Shown here in pieces: positions 28,998 to 35,920 of a stretch of 47,923 bases of DNA. The stretch spans positions 1-47,923 of IMG/VR virus record IMGVR_UViG_3300037147_000102, one strand, 5' to 3'. The stretch comes from a virus. A program made the translations under genes and the position numbers. Under the pieces are notes generated by a model. It was given only the letters and a program-made list of their open reading frames with translations. It had not been told where the DNA came from and ran no database searches. The first letter of the stretch is position 1. The number at the start of each line of letters is the position of its first letter.

Positions 28998-29294
28998 ATG
29001 AAGATAACAGATAAGGACGCCCTGGAACGAGTTCGAGTAATCCTCCAGGACTGTTCTCCAACGGCCCGTACTGCGATTCAGGATCTTGTTCAAAAGCTCG
29101 TTGGTGGGACAAAGCGACCCACGCCGCCACCACCCCGCAACATGAATCCAGCCGATTTGAAAGTGGTCGATTCTCCGGCCACGGTTCAACGGCAGGCACC
29201 CAAGATTTACGATCCGAACAAAGAGTATGACGCTAACATTCCTATCGATGGGGAAGAAGCGGAAGGCGATTGGCTGGATAATTGGCTGAAGTAG
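28998..29294 (+). CDS. Hypothetical protein, 98 aa
   Basis: KITDKDALERVRVILQDCSP, a Pro-rich stretch (RPTPPPPRNMNPADL) and an acidic end (DGEEAEGDWLDNWLK). It looks partly disordered. Divergent from the 28950 gene across a shared 47-bp region. Two bases separate it from the 3' end of a minus-strand tRNA-Cys. Confidence 0.55.
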   Translation: MKITDKDALERVRVILQDCSPTARTAIQDLVQKLVGGTKRPTPPPPRNMNPADLKVVDSPATVQRQAPKIYDPNKEYDANIPIDGEEAEGDWLDNWLK

Positions 29295-29295
29295 T

Positions 29296-29373
29296 TGGAG
29301 CACCCGGTCAGAATCGAACTGACTAGTCATCGGCTTTGCAGGCCGTGGCCTCAACCATTTTGGCTTCAGGTGC
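29296..29373 (-). tRNA. tRNA-Cys (anticodon GCA), copy 1
   Basis: Acceptor GCACCTG/CGGGTGC, T-arm GTCAG-TTCGATT-CTGAC, anticodon loop C-T-GCA-A-A, discriminator U73 and encoded CCA. U73 is the cysteine identity base. One mismatch at the base of the anticodon stem. Confidence 0.8.
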
Positions 29374-29455
29374 TATTATTACTGAAAGGAAGTTGAGCAC
29401 ACGGGCGTGTGCTCTCTGGGGAATCGGGTTAGCGACAACAAGTCATTGCAGATAC
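29374..29455 (-). other. tRNA-Cys leader with strong hairpin
   Basis: Between the promoter and the tRNA. Contains GAGCACAC-GGGC-GTGTGCTC (29393-29412), a perfect 8-bp stem, perhaps guiding 5' processing. No reading frame seen. Confidence 0.4.
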
Positions 29456-29484
29456 AGGTTATCATCTCTTTGATGAGATGTCAA
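29456..29484 (-). promoter_or_regulatory. Promoter (minus) of tRNA-Cys copy 1
   Basis: TTGACA (29484-29479), 17 bases, TAACCT (29461-29456). The spacer holds ATCTCATCAAAGAGATGAT, an inverted repeat (CATCTC/GAGATG). Confidence 0.6.
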
Positions 29485-29486
29485 GT

Positions 29487-29684
29487 TTATTTAGGTCGGC
29501 CCACTGTAGAATCAAAATCTACTAGCTCCTGTACTAGTTCCGCAATCGCAATACTCCTGCTTAGCCCGTATCCGTAATGACTCGATTCCTCGTATCCATC
29601 AAGCCATGCTACCCAGTCGAATTGAACGCTCGGAACTGGTGGGCGAATGTTATCCGTTTTGATCTCAATTCCATTCCAGGTCAT
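29487..29684 (-). CDS. Hypothetical protein, 65 aa
   Basis: ATG 29684 overlaps the preceding stop (ATGA). TWNGIEIKTDNIRPPVPSVQ then FDWVAWLDGYEESSHYGYGL and a C-terminal helix (IAIAELVQELVDF). The layout (short strand, W-x-x-Y, helix) recalls small phage proteins of the HicB-like beta-alpha type, but this is not certain. Confidence 0.52.
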   Translation of the reverse strand: MTWNGIEIKTDNIRPPVPSVQFDWVAWLDGYEESSHYGYGLSRSIAIAELVQELVDFDSTVGRPK

Positions 29685-30043
29685 TGCCGCACCACTCCGT
29701 TGCCCGAAACAAATTCAGCAACCGCACGAGCCTTATAACTGGCATTGCCCGCAACGTACTGAGCGGTCAAGCTGGCTACCGTGCCAACCTGACGGCCCGC
29801 TTTGCCGTAGGCGACGGACTTGTAGACAACCAGGGTGTTCTTGTCGATCAGGAACAGGCCGGAGCGCTGACCGTTCGACAGGATGGAATTCAACAAGTGG
29901 AACTTACGGCGGGTTTCGGTAATCTCAAACCCAGAATACGACGTGAAATTGGCGTGGCTGTTGTTTTCGTTCATCGCAGCAAGCAGTGCAGTAATTTCTG
30001 GGTTGATCCCACAAAGATGTAATCGCATTTCGTTGTTGTTCAT
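29681..30043 (-). CDS. Hypothetical protein, 120 aa
   Basis: Leaderless (ATG 30043 six bases after TAGGAT). NEMRLHLCGINPEITALLAA, Asn/Ser-rich middle (NENNSHANFTSYSGFEITET), then a beta-hairpin and basic end. No recognised domain. Confidence 0.58.
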   Translation of the reverse strand: MNNNEMRLHLCGINPEITALLAAMNENNSHANFTSYSGFEITETRRKFHLLNSILSNGQRSGLFLIDKNTLVVYKSVAYGKAGRQVGTVASLTAQYVAGNASYKARAVAEFVSGNGVVRQ

Positions 30044-30049
30044 AACTAC

Positions 30050-30079
30050 ATCCTATCATTAGGTACATCTACTTGTCAA
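30050..30079 (-). promoter_or_regulatory. Early promoter (minus) of the 120-aa gene
   Basis: TTGACA (30079-30074), 18 bases containing AGTAGATGTACCTA, TAGGAT (30055-30050), six bases, ATG 30043. Confidence 0.8.
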
Positions 30080-30092
30080 TAGTACTTTAGTG

Positions 30093-30335
30093 CTACTCCA
30101 ATTCAAACAGTCTGCGCCTGAGTTGATCGATAACCACTTCGACTTCGGTCAAGGCCCCGTAAGTCGATATATGCCCCGATGCGGATATCCTGGAGTAAGT
30201 ATCAGGATGACATGGAACGGCTTGCTCCATCTGAGATAGCTGTCCGGTCAACCGGGCGGCATCCGTAAGCATTGACCGAATCTGCTTAATCAGCGGTACA
30301 TTCTCAGGACTAACTTTCAATCTTCTTGCGCTCAT
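30093..30335 (-). CDS. Hypothetical protein, 80 aa
   Basis: ATG 30335 has AGGAGA upstream, unlike its neighbours, so it is a second gene of the 30819 transcript. Helical: SARRLKVSPENVPLIKQIRS, then ALTEVEVVIDQLRRRLFELE. Not recognised. Confidence 0.57.
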   Translation of the reverse strand: MSARRLKVSPENVPLIKQIRSMLTDAARLTGQLSQMEQAVPCHPDTYSRISASGHISTYGALTEVEVVIDQLRRRLFELE

Positions 30336-30363
30336 GGTGTCTCCTAGTGATCGAATTCAACGT

Positions 30364-30819
30364 TTACTGTTGGATCATCGCTCTTAATTCTTCATCGGTC
30401 GGGGCCGGTATGCGTATCAGGTACTTCGGCATGTTCTCAGCCGGGAGGAAAACGTGTGCCGTCGCCGGTTTGCCACAGAAGGCACCAGCCTCAACTAAGG
30501 CGAAACCCTCAGGCAGGAACTTTAGGGTGATATTGCCGCCGCCATCAATCGTGACGTGTTGGTTTTCGGTATTGGCCATACCCTTGTTTCTGACTTCATA
30601 AAAGGGATGGGTTCGGGTCGGCAGGGCGAGACGTTCACCAGTCTCCATATTGACCACAGCGAACTCGGAGCGGCTTCCACCGTCCCAATAGCTATTGATG
30701 TTGACGCCGTAGGTGGAGCTAAACACCGACAAGAACGCTTTTTTCTTTCTGTAATCGGGGAAGGCAAACTTGACGATGCGGGCTATGTCAGGGGCTTGTT
30801 TGAGGGTTAACGTTTCCAT
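30364..30819 (-). CDS. Hypothetical protein, 151 aa
   Basis: Leaderless. TLTKQAPDIARIVKFAF-type helix (METLTLKQAPDIARIVKFAF), then DYRKKKAFLSVFSSTYGVNI, a beta-rich core and PAENMPKYLIRIPAPTDEEL at the end. The layout fits a small phage effector; no family. Confidence 0.6.
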   Translation of the reverse strand: METLTLKQAPDIARIVKFAFPDYRKKKAFLSVFSSTYGVNINSYWDGGSRSEFAVVNMETGERLALPTRTHPFYEVRNKGMANTENQHVTIDGGGNITLKFLPEGFALVEAGAFCGKPATAHVFLPAENMPKYLIRIPAPTDEELRAMIQQ

Positions 30820-30825
30820 GACTAA

Positions 30826-30854
30826 ATCCTATCAAAATCTGAGATAGTTGTCAA
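30826..30854 (-). promoter_or_regulatory. Early promoter (minus) of the 151-aa gene
   Basis: TTGACA (30854-30849), 17 bases, TAGGAT (30831-30826), six bases, ATG 30819. Upstream GTAGTTTTATCTAC is a stretched operator. Confidence 0.8.
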
Positions 30855-30864
30855 GTAGATAAAA

Positions 30865-31089
30865 CTACCTAGATGAGGCTAAGTCATCTGAGTGTTGAAC
30901 CGCTTCCCGGAGCGCAAGACGCTCAGCGGCTTCGATGGTGGACCCGACGACACGATGGCCGTAGCCGTTGCGGTGATCGGAATTTGAAAATCGAACGTCG
31001 AAATCCCAGCGGCAAGAGAAGCCAGCTTTCACAGGGCGGGGTTCGGAAATGCGAATCTCACTGCGGAATATGACAGTTGCGTTGTTCAT
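30865..31089 (-). CDS. Hypothetical protein, 74 aa
   Basis: Leaderless. MNNATVIFRSEIRISEPRPV, beta-rich with an amphipathic C-terminal helix (TIEAAERLALREAVQHSDDL). Promoter shared divergently with the 31165 gene. Unknown. Confidence 0.57.
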   Translation of the reverse strand: MNNATVIFRSEIRISEPRPVKAGFSCRWDFDVRFSNSDHRNGYGHRVVGSTIEAAERLALREAVQHSDDLASSR

Positions 31090-31095
31090 AACTAC

Positions 31096-31124
31096 ATCCT
31101 ATCAAATTCGAGAATCTTTGTCAA
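31096..31124 (-). promoter_or_regulatory. Divergent early promoter, minus side
   Basis: TTGACA (31124-31119), 17 bases, TAGGAT (31101-31096), six bases, ATG 31089. Its -35 is one arm of TTTGTCAAGTACTTGACAAA (31117-31136). Confidence 0.85.
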
Positions 31125-31128
31125 GTAC

Positions 31129-31158
31129 TTGACAAACTATCTGTATCTATGTTAGGAT
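31129..31158 (+). promoter_or_regulatory. Divergent early promoter, plus side
   Basis: TTGACA 31129-31134, 18 bases, TAGGAT 31153-31158, six bases, ATG 31165. The two -35 boxes are only four bases apart inside a perfect 20-bp palindrome. Confidence 0.85.
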
Positions 31159-31164
31159 TCGGGT

Positions 31165-31347
31165 ATGGACATCCAAATTGAAGATCACGGTTCAATCATC
31201 CTGTTTCGCCCGTTGACGGTCGAAGCAACCACATGGCTGCAAGAGAACACTGATGGGCAATGGTTTGGCGGTGCGCTTGCCGTCGAACCTCGTTATGCCG
31301 GAGCGCTTGAAGATGGAGCGTTATCGGACGGGCTGACCGTCCACTAG
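31165..31347 (+). CDS. Conserved small hypothetical, 60 aa
   Basis: IILFRPLTVEATTWLQENTD then GQWFGGALAVEPRYAGALED and GLTV is a widespread bacterial and phage small-protein signature (R-P-L-T ... W-F-G-x-x-L-x-V-E-x-R-Y). Function unknown. Leaderless, monocistronic, between two minus-strand units. Confidence 0.7.
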   Translation: MDIQIEDHGSIILFRPLTVEATTWLQENTDGQWFGGALAVEPRYAGALEDGALSDGLTVH

Positions 31348-31352
31348 GATTT

Positions 31353-31427
31353 TGGAGCCGGGTGGAGGAATCGAACCTCCGATTAAAGGATTTGCAATCC
31401 TCTACCTTTCCACTTGGCGAACCCGGC
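31353..31427 (-). tRNA. tRNA-Cys (anticodon GCA), copy 2
   Basis: Acceptor GCCGGGT/ACCCGGC, T-arm GGAGG-TTCGATT-CCTCC, anticodon loop T-T-GCA-A-A, U73 and encoded CCA. A different sequence from copy 1, so not a recent duplication. Confidence 0.88.
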
Positions 31428-31703
31428 TTATTGACAGTTGTCAAGGCCGTAGAAAATCGACCGGGGCATCTCTTCTTCTTGCAGGGCTGACGCAGCTTTC
31501 AGCAACTCTTCCAGGACGATCTTAGCCGTCGCCTGTGCCTTTCCAATGGCTATTTTATCACCAACCAGAGGAAGGGCCGAACGATACGCTTGATTGTATG
31601 CTTCCAACAGAATTTTGGTCTGCGCTTCGTTGAGCTTTTCTTGTCCAGGGAGCGGTTTGAAATCTAAGCTCTCGACGAATCCCCACTTGGTGAGTTGTGA
31701 CAT
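31428..31703 (-). CDS. Hypothetical protein, 91 aa
   Basis: SQLTKWGFVESLDFKPLPGQ then a long helix (LNEAQTKILLEAYNQAYRSA ... AQATAKIVLEELLKAASAL). The stop touches the tRNA-Cys copy 2. A CCTAAATAGG box ends seven bases before the ATG. Unknown. Confidence 0.58.
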   Translation of the reverse strand: MSQLTKWGFVESLDFKPLPGQEKLNEAQTKILLEAYNQAYRSALPLVGDKIAIGKAQATAKIVLEELLKAASALQEEEMPRSIFYGLDNCQ

Positions 31704-31710
31704 ACAAGCC

Positions 31711-31717
31711 TATTTAG
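31711..31717 (-). promoter_or_regulatory. Late-like box CTAAATA of the 91-aa gene
   Basis: Within the palindrome GCCTAAATAGGC, seven bases before ATG 31703; it overlaps the 3' end of the HAD gene. Confidence 0.5.
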
Positions 31718-32253
31718 GCTTGACACTCACGTTTCACGATATTCAGCATGCGTTTGTACGACGGTTCCGGCGCTTTGGCGATGGCTTGCAAATCCATCAT
31801 AGTTTGCACCGGATTCTCAAACAAGATGCCGATTCCGCCCGCTTCCTGCCATCGTTCGATGTTGATGCGATGGTCATCCACCAGAATGTTGCCGGGGCCA
31901 ACGTACTTCACCTTGTCACGTTTGCGGTTCACGATGGTGACATTGACCGGGGCGATGAACGGAACTTCTCGTGTACACCAGTCTTGTTTTTGCTTAGGAG
32001 ACTGCACAATACGCCGTGTCGCCGCCGAGAGTATGCCCACGGTGTAAGGGGCATACATGGCATATGCTACCATCGTTCTAGCACCAGGAATCCAAGGAAG
32101 ATTGAGGAAGAAATCTGGGTGGGGGTTTAGAAGACTCCATTTGTGGTCCTTCTCTTCGTCGGTCAGAATGGCGTCACGCCCACAGGTCACGCCAGTTAGT
32201 GTTCGGTAGGCGGCATCAAAGTCAACTAAAACGCCATCTAGATCAAAATACAT
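31714..32253 (-). CDS. HAD-superfamily phosphatase (5' nucleotidase-like), 179 aa
   Basis: Starts MYFDLDGVLVDFDAAYRTLT, the HAD motif I (DxDGV-L) with the nucleophile Asp and general acid. Later GILSAAT is motif II and NRKRDKVKYVGPGNILVDDH then NIERWQEAGGIGILF contain motifs III/IV with Lys and the Asp pair. Matches 5'(3')-deoxyribonucleotidase-like HADs often carried by phages for nucleotide salvage. An in-frame ATG upstream (32340) adds a hydrophobic stretch and is not preferred. Confidence 0.78.
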   Translation of the reverse strand: MYFDLDGVLVDFDAAYRTLTGVTCGRDAILTDEEKDHKWSLLNPHPDFFLNLPWIPGARTMVAYAMYAPYTVGILSAATRRIVQSPKQKQDWCTREVPFIAPVNVTIVNRKRDKVKYVGPGNILVDDHRINIERWQEAGGIGILFENPVQTMMDLQAIAKAPEPSYKRMLNIVKRECQA

Positions 32254-32329
32254 CTTTGCCAGTTGAATAAACAAAATTAGTATCCACCCTTGATTTGCAT
32301 CTGCATCTATTATACCATCATCTATAGTT

Positions 32330-32608
32330 ATGGAAAGCAAAAATCAGCGACCCGAAACCGGCCCGATGGAGTTCCCCGGCGATTGGCCCGGTATTTTCAT
32401 TAGGGGCGACAATGCGTTCATGTTCACCATGGCAATTGATGTGGTGCTCAATGACATGGATGCCATGATCGATGAACGTGGAGAACGATCCACACGTCGT
32501 TTTGACATCATCCAAATGAACATTCTAAGGGGTTTAGGCAAACTCCTGGCCGGATGTGACACTCGCACCAATCCGACCACCCAGAAGGTCCAACTAATCG
32601 AAGAATGA
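32330..32608 (+). CDS. Hypothetical protein, 92 aa
   Basis: MESKNQRPETGPMEFPGDWP, then FMFTMAIDVVLNDMDAMIDE and an Arg-rich helix (RGERSTRRFDIIQMNILRGL). It begins two bases after a TATAGT, so the promoter register is unclear. Helical, soluble. Not recognised. Confidence 0.55.
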   Translation: MESKNQRPETGPMEFPGDWPGIFIRGDNAFMFTMAIDVVLNDMDAMIDERGERSTRRFDIIQMNILRGLGKLLAGCDTRTNPTTQKVQLIEE

Positions 32609-32615
32609 CACCTAC

Positions 32616-32644
32616 TTGACAAAACATCCATCTATATGTTAACG
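32616..32644 (+). promoter_or_regulatory. Early promoter of the sigma-region-4 gene
   Basis: CACCTAC, TTGACA 32616-32621, 17 bases, TTAACG 32639-32644. The -10 is poor. CCATCTATA lies in the spacer. Confidence 0.55.
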
Positions 32645-32649
32645 TTTAG

Positions 32650-33060
32650 GTGATGACAAATAGTGTAAAGACCATTTTAAGCAAACTTAGAACTTTCGAC
32701 GACGGCAGGATGGCCGACGTGATTGAACTTCGGTTCGGGATAAGGGATGGCAGCGAACATACGTTAGAAGAAATCGGAGATTTTCTTGGTGGTCTCACAC
32801 GAGAGCGCATCCGACAGATTGAAGGGCGGGCGCTCCAAATTCTTCGCCGGTTTGCTGTGGAACTGGACGACGAAACTGTGATGGAAACTCTTGATGAAAT
32901 GCGTCAGGCTGCTCACAAAACTTCTAAGTCCAATCGTAATGCAAATCGATTAGCCCCACCAGAACTCATTCCCACCACCACCGAACTCGCCGAACTCCGG
33001 GAGCAAGTCAATAACGGAATGTCCCGGCTACAATCTTTAGGTATTAGGATAACAGCATAG
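32650..33060 (+). CDS. Sigma-70 region-4-only protein, 136 aa
   Basis: Residues ~18-66 are a clear sigma-70 region 4: [48 protein letters not shown]. This is the helix-turn-helix that reads the -35 TTGACA and binds the beta flap. There is no region 2, so it cannot melt a -10 by itself; the rest is a helical linker and tail. Starts GTG 32650 or ATG 32653. It could act as a co-sigma, a decoy, or an appropriator of host polymerase. Confidence 0.82.
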   Translation: MMTNSVKTILSKLRTFDDGRMADVIELRFGIRDGSEHTLEEIGDFLGGLTRERIRQIEGRALQILRRFAVELDDETVMETLDEMRQAAHKTSKSNRNANRLAPPELIPTTTELAELREQVNNGMSRLQSLGIRITA

Positions 33061-33089
33061 TTGACATTTCCATCTTCTATGCGATGATG
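33061..33089 (+). promoter_or_regulatory. Promoter of the SprT-like gene
   Basis: TTGACA 33061-33066, 17 bases, ATGATG 33084-33089, six bases, ATG 33096. The -35 begins directly after the sigma gene's stop. Confidence 0.55.
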
Positions 33090-33095
33090 GAACAG

Positions 33096-33827
33096 ATGTC
33101 CCCAATACCAACAGAAGAGATAGCCACAAAAGAAATAGTAGTGGCCGCTGAAGAAACAGTAGCCAACATAATCTGGCCCACCAGAGAACAATGGCTCGTA
33201 GCAGCCGTTGACGAATTCCGACGACACTACACCGCCAATAAACTAGAAATCCCCACCGTCCTGGTTTCCTGTGGCTGGCCGTCGCATGGTGGCTTGAGCA
33301 AGAATCGGGTTCGTGGCGAGTGCTGGAATGCCGCTTGTGCTGCTGATGGATCTCGCCACATTTTCATTTCACCCTTTGAGGGAGATCCACTCGAAGTACT
33401 GGGCGTACTTACCCATGAGTTGGTACATTCAGCATTGCAAGATGACGCAAAACATGGTAAAAAGTTTAAGGAAGCAATGATATTACTGGGTTTGGAAGGC
33501 CGACCGAAAACAGCAATGCCGGGTCCACAACTTCGTCTCATCATTGAGGGGGTATTCGCAAAGTTAGGTGATTACCCACACTCTGCACTCACACCGAAAG
33601 AGAAAAAAGACCGCAAAAATAAGAAGAAAACCTTCAAGATGTTTTGTTCCAAGATGCGGGCCTGTGAAAAAGGTTGTCTCATTTTGGATCAAGTGAAGGA
33701 ATCTGACTATACTGTTACCGCTGGTACCAAATCTCTCAAATTGGGAATGCCGAATTGCCCATGTGGAAACGAAATGGAAATGGAACCAGAAGATTATGAA
33801 TTGTACAAGCTCGCAGTCTCTGATTGA
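33096..33827 (+). CDS. SprT-like zinc metallopeptidase, 243 aa
   Basis: Middle domain has VLTHELVHSALQDDAKHGKK: HExxH with a third His (AKHG) as in SprT/Spartan families. The C-terminal CSKMRACEKGC and NCPCGNEM are the zinc ribbon typical of SprT proteins. SprT-like peptidases act on DNA-protein crosslinks or phage targets. The start could also be ATG 33084 (four more residues), which lies inside the -10. Between ~40-90 is the N-terminal helix of the domain. Confidence 0.78.
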   Translation: MSPIPTEEIATKEIVVAAEETVANIIWPTREQWLVAAVDEFRRHYTANKLEIPTVLVSCGWPSHGGLSKNRVRGECWNAACAADGSRHIFISPFEGDPLEVLGVLTHELVHSALQDDAKHGKKFKEAMILLGLEGRPKTAMPGPQLRLIIEGVFAKLGDYPHSALTPKEKKDRKNKKKTFKMFCSKMRACEKGCLILDQVKESDYTVTAGTKSLKLGMPNCPCGNEMEMEPEDYELYKLAVSD

Positions 33828-33849
33828 TCTTGTTAAGCTGAAAGAGACG

Positions 33850-34194
33850 ATGTGTCGCATCACCACCAACGAATCTGGCACTATGCTGGAGACGGCGGTT
33901 CAATCGTTGTTGAACGAAGAGTTCTACTCAATTTTTGAATGTATTGAACAAGAGGATGAGAATGCTCTTTTCGTTATTGAAGATTTGATAATGCTGGCGG
34001 CGATCCGAACATCAACTTTGGTCAATCAAGAACAATTTTCGACAGCCATCGGAAACGTATTCCTACTCTTCTACTGTGAGAGCCTTCGGCGCAAAGGGGT
34101 TATCACTTACCCCGAACAACGCAATTGTTTTGAATCGAATAATAATTATTGTCGTTTGGAAACGCTACCCCTACTCCCTTCTTCCATTCAATGA
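33850..34194 (+). CDS. Hypothetical protein, 114 aa
   Basis: ATG 33850 is preceded by AAAGAGACG; a longer upstream frame overlaps the SprT gene. Helical and acidic in the first half (CIEQEDENALFVIEDLIMLA), with a basic/aromatic end. The stop is coupled to the HNH gene (ATGA at 34191). Not recognised. Confidence 0.55.
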   Translation: MCRITTNESGTMLETAVQSLLNEEFYSIFECIEQEDENALFVIEDLIMLAAIRTSTLVNQEQFSTAIGNVFLLFYCESLRRKGVITYPEQRNCFESNNNYCRLETLPLLPSSIQ

Positions 34195-34535
34195 GCGTCG
34201 GTGCCTGCGTCTTTTGTGAAAGAGACGGAGTGAACCTCACGGATCATCATTTGATCCCAGTTACCCGCCACAAAAACAAGAAGACCAAGAAAGAAGTTCC
34301 ACGGGAAGAGCGTCACAAAACCGTAGACGCTTGCCGCTCCTGCCACAACCAAATCCACATCATCTGGACCGAAAAAGAATTGGAACGAGAGTGGAACACG
34401 GTCGAAAAAATCAAGTCGCACCCGGACATGCAGAAGTTCGTCCAGTGGATACAAAACAAGTCATTCGACAAAGCTCAAACGAAGTGTTCTCGAACATGCA
34501 AAAGTTCGTTCAAGCAAAGTGCCCTTGACAATTAG
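34191..34535 (+). CDS. HNH endonuclease, 114 aa
   Basis: VGACVFCERDGVNLTDHHLI then PVTRHKNKKTKK and VDACRSCHNQIHIIWTEKEL give the HNH core (D-H-H, N/S-C-x-x-C-H-N, H) with two C-x2-C zinc pairs. ATGA overlap with the preceding gene. The small size suggests an early DNA-modifying enzyme rather than a mobile element, but a homing role cannot be excluded. Confidence 0.8.
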   Translation: MSVGACVFCERDGVNLTDHHLIPVTRHKNKKTKKEVPREERHKTVDACRSCHNQIHIIWTEKELEREWNTVEKIKSHPDMQKFVQWIQNKSFDKAQTKCSRTCKSSFKQSALDN

Positions 34536-34554
34536 ATGTATCTTGTGATAGCAT
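34525..34554 (+). promoter_or_regulatory. Early promoter of the 152-aa gene
   Basis: TTGACA 34525-34530 (overlapping the HNH stop), 18 bases with the operator AGATGTATCT inside, TAGCAT 34549-34554, ten bases, ATG 34565. Confidence 0.72.
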
Positions 34555-34564
34555 TCTAATTACG

Positions 34565-35023
34565 ATGAAGACCTATTCACTTGATCTCAATGAGATTCAG
34601 GCCGACACGATTGTATTGGCACTGGATCTATTTGCACGGGTTGGCACCGGCCAATACGTTGAACTTCTGAACCACCCAACCGTCCGCCGTCTTTCGCTAC
34701 AAGGTGATAAGGAAGATCCTCTTCGCTCAATCGAAGACTTGCGTAGCATGCTGGAGACGATCAAAACGGAACTTGACGGAAGGCTCCCTCCTCAGGGCTA
34801 TCACTCCATTCGGAGTGAAAACATTGAAGATGTGAACCGGGTTGCTTACGATCTGTTCCAGGTTATTCGCCACCGCCGCTCCTGGGATGCGCCGACCACT
34901 GACGCCAAGAAAGCTATCGCAACCGGAGACAGACCGTTTGGTGTGAACTTCGATGAGCCGTACAAAACGAGCGAACAACCGCTGGCTAGGATCGAGCCGA
35001 ATGAAATTCGACCAGAGGGCTAA
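34565..35023 (+). CDS. Hypothetical protein, 152 aa
   Basis: KTYSLDLNEIQADTIVLALD, a helical first half and GYHSIRSENIEDVNRVAYDL, ending in a basic/acidic tail. It heads an operon of five coupled small genes (34565-35906). No family. Confidence 0.6.
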   Translation: MKTYSLDLNEIQADTIVLALDLFARVGTGQYVELLNHPTVRRLSLQGDKEDPLRSIEDLRSMLETIKTELDGRLPPQGYHSIRSENIEDVNRVAYDLFQVIRHRRSWDAPTTDAKKAIATGDRPFGVNFDEPYKTSEQPLARIEPNEIRPEG

Positions 35024-35242
35024 ATGTGGATCGGCAAAACAAAATTTGAAAAACAACATGCCAAGGCGCTAGTTGAAAAGATGCGCCAACGGCTTGGCAA
35101 AGAATTTGGTGTGACTGTTCAGGGTTCCTGCATCACACTTCGATGGAGCGAAAAGAAAGATGGGCCGCTCATTCAAATTAGCATGGTCATCTATGACGTT
35201 GATGATGGTATTTGGACAGAGGACAAGGACAACAACAAATGA
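35024..35242 (+). CDS. Hypothetical protein, 72 aa
   Basis: Starts directly after the previous TAA. WIGKTKFEKQHAKALVEKMR and a beta-rich C-terminal part (SCITLRWSEKKDGPLIQISM) resemble a small alpha-beta protein. The stop overlaps the next ATG. Confidence 0.57.
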   Translation: MWIGKTKFEKQHAKALVEKMRQRLGKEFGVTVQGSCITLRWSEKKDGPLIQISMVIYDVDDGIWTEDKDNNK

Positions 35243-35514
35243 CGCTTCAAGAACGCAGAGAACGAATCAAAGCCATCGAAATTGAACTTCGGACACTTCG
35301 TAATGATTGTCCGCATGAGATCGCTATTCCGCCCGATTATTGGGAGAAACTGAAGAAAGATCAGTGGCACACTGCCGCTGCCGAGTGTATCGGGTGTGGA
35401 TATCGTTTTGGTTGGTTTTGTCCAAATTCGTCGGATCACATTTGTAATTTTGAAGAGGATGATGTGTGCAAGGACAATTGCGTCAATTGCGGCATGCCGG
35501 AGGAACGAAAATGA
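35239..35514 (+). CDS. Zinc-binding hypothetical, 91 aa
   Basis: Coiled N-terminus (LQERRERIKAIEIELRTLRN) then CIGCGYRFGWFCPN and CKDNCVNCGM, several C-x2-C pairs. ATGA overlaps at both ends. The layout suggests a zinc ribbon attached to a helical arm. Confidence 0.6.
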   Translation: MTLQERRERIKAIEIELRTLRNDCPHEIAIPPDYWEKLKKDQWHTAAAECIGCGYRFGWFCPNSSDHICNFEEDDVCKDNCVNCGMPEERK

Positions 35515-35675
35515 AGATCGCTCTAATCACCAATTTTCATAGCTGTTTCTACAATCTGATCGGAGAAGTGGTTGAGTCCGACCGGCAAAGCGTTCGGATT
35601 CTGTTCGAGCCGAATCCTTTATTGAAAGAGAATCGACCGATGCGTTTTTCGTATTGGGAAGTCGAGTGCTGCTAA
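35511..35675 (+). CDS. Hypothetical protein, 54 aa
   Basis: ATG 35511 overlaps the previous TGA. KIALITNFHSCFYNLIGEVV, beta-rich, ends YWEVECC. It may be a small SH3-like fold. Unknown. Confidence 0.55.
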   Translation: MKIALITNFHSCFYNLIGEVVESDRQSVRILFEPNPLLKENRPMRFSYWEVECC

Positions 35676-35678
35676 ACT

Positions 35679-35906
35679 ATGAATCCTTGGGAAAAACAGT
35701 TGGTGTTGAACGACGGGCGCACGCTCTATGAGCATGCCAAGACGCCACTGCCGTTAGAACTTAACGAAAAGGGTAAGCTGGTGAAGAGTGCGCTGGATTG
35801 TTCCAGGCTGAACATCGGGGAACCCGCTCCACCGCCGATACGAGTGAGTGCCGAAGAGTTTGAAGCTACAATGAGAAAGATTAGGGAAAACAGAAAAGGC
35901 GGCTGA
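35679..35906 (+). CDS. Hypothetical protein, 75 aa
   Basis: NPWEKQLVLNDGRTLYEHAK then a Pro-rich stretch and a charged C-terminal helix (EEFEATMRKIRENRKGG). Its stop is part of the terminator stem at 35898. Confidence 0.56.
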   Translation: MNPWEKQLVLNDGRTLYEHAKTPLPLELNEKGKLVKSALDCSRLNIGEPAPPPIRVSAEEFEATMRKIRENRKGG

Positions 35907-35920
35907 AGCCGCCCTTCCTA
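35898..35920 (+). terminator. Terminator-like hairpin at the end of the operon
   Basis: GGCGGC-TGAA-GCCGCC followed by CTTCCT. The stop codon TGA forms the loop. The U-tract is weak. Confidence 0.6.

Noticed and set aside
28970-28998. TTGAGG ... TACAGT as a plus-strand promoter for the 98-aa gene
   Set aside because: The -10 overlaps the ATG itself, so transcription would start inside the gene; spacing is probably chance inside the minus-strand operator.
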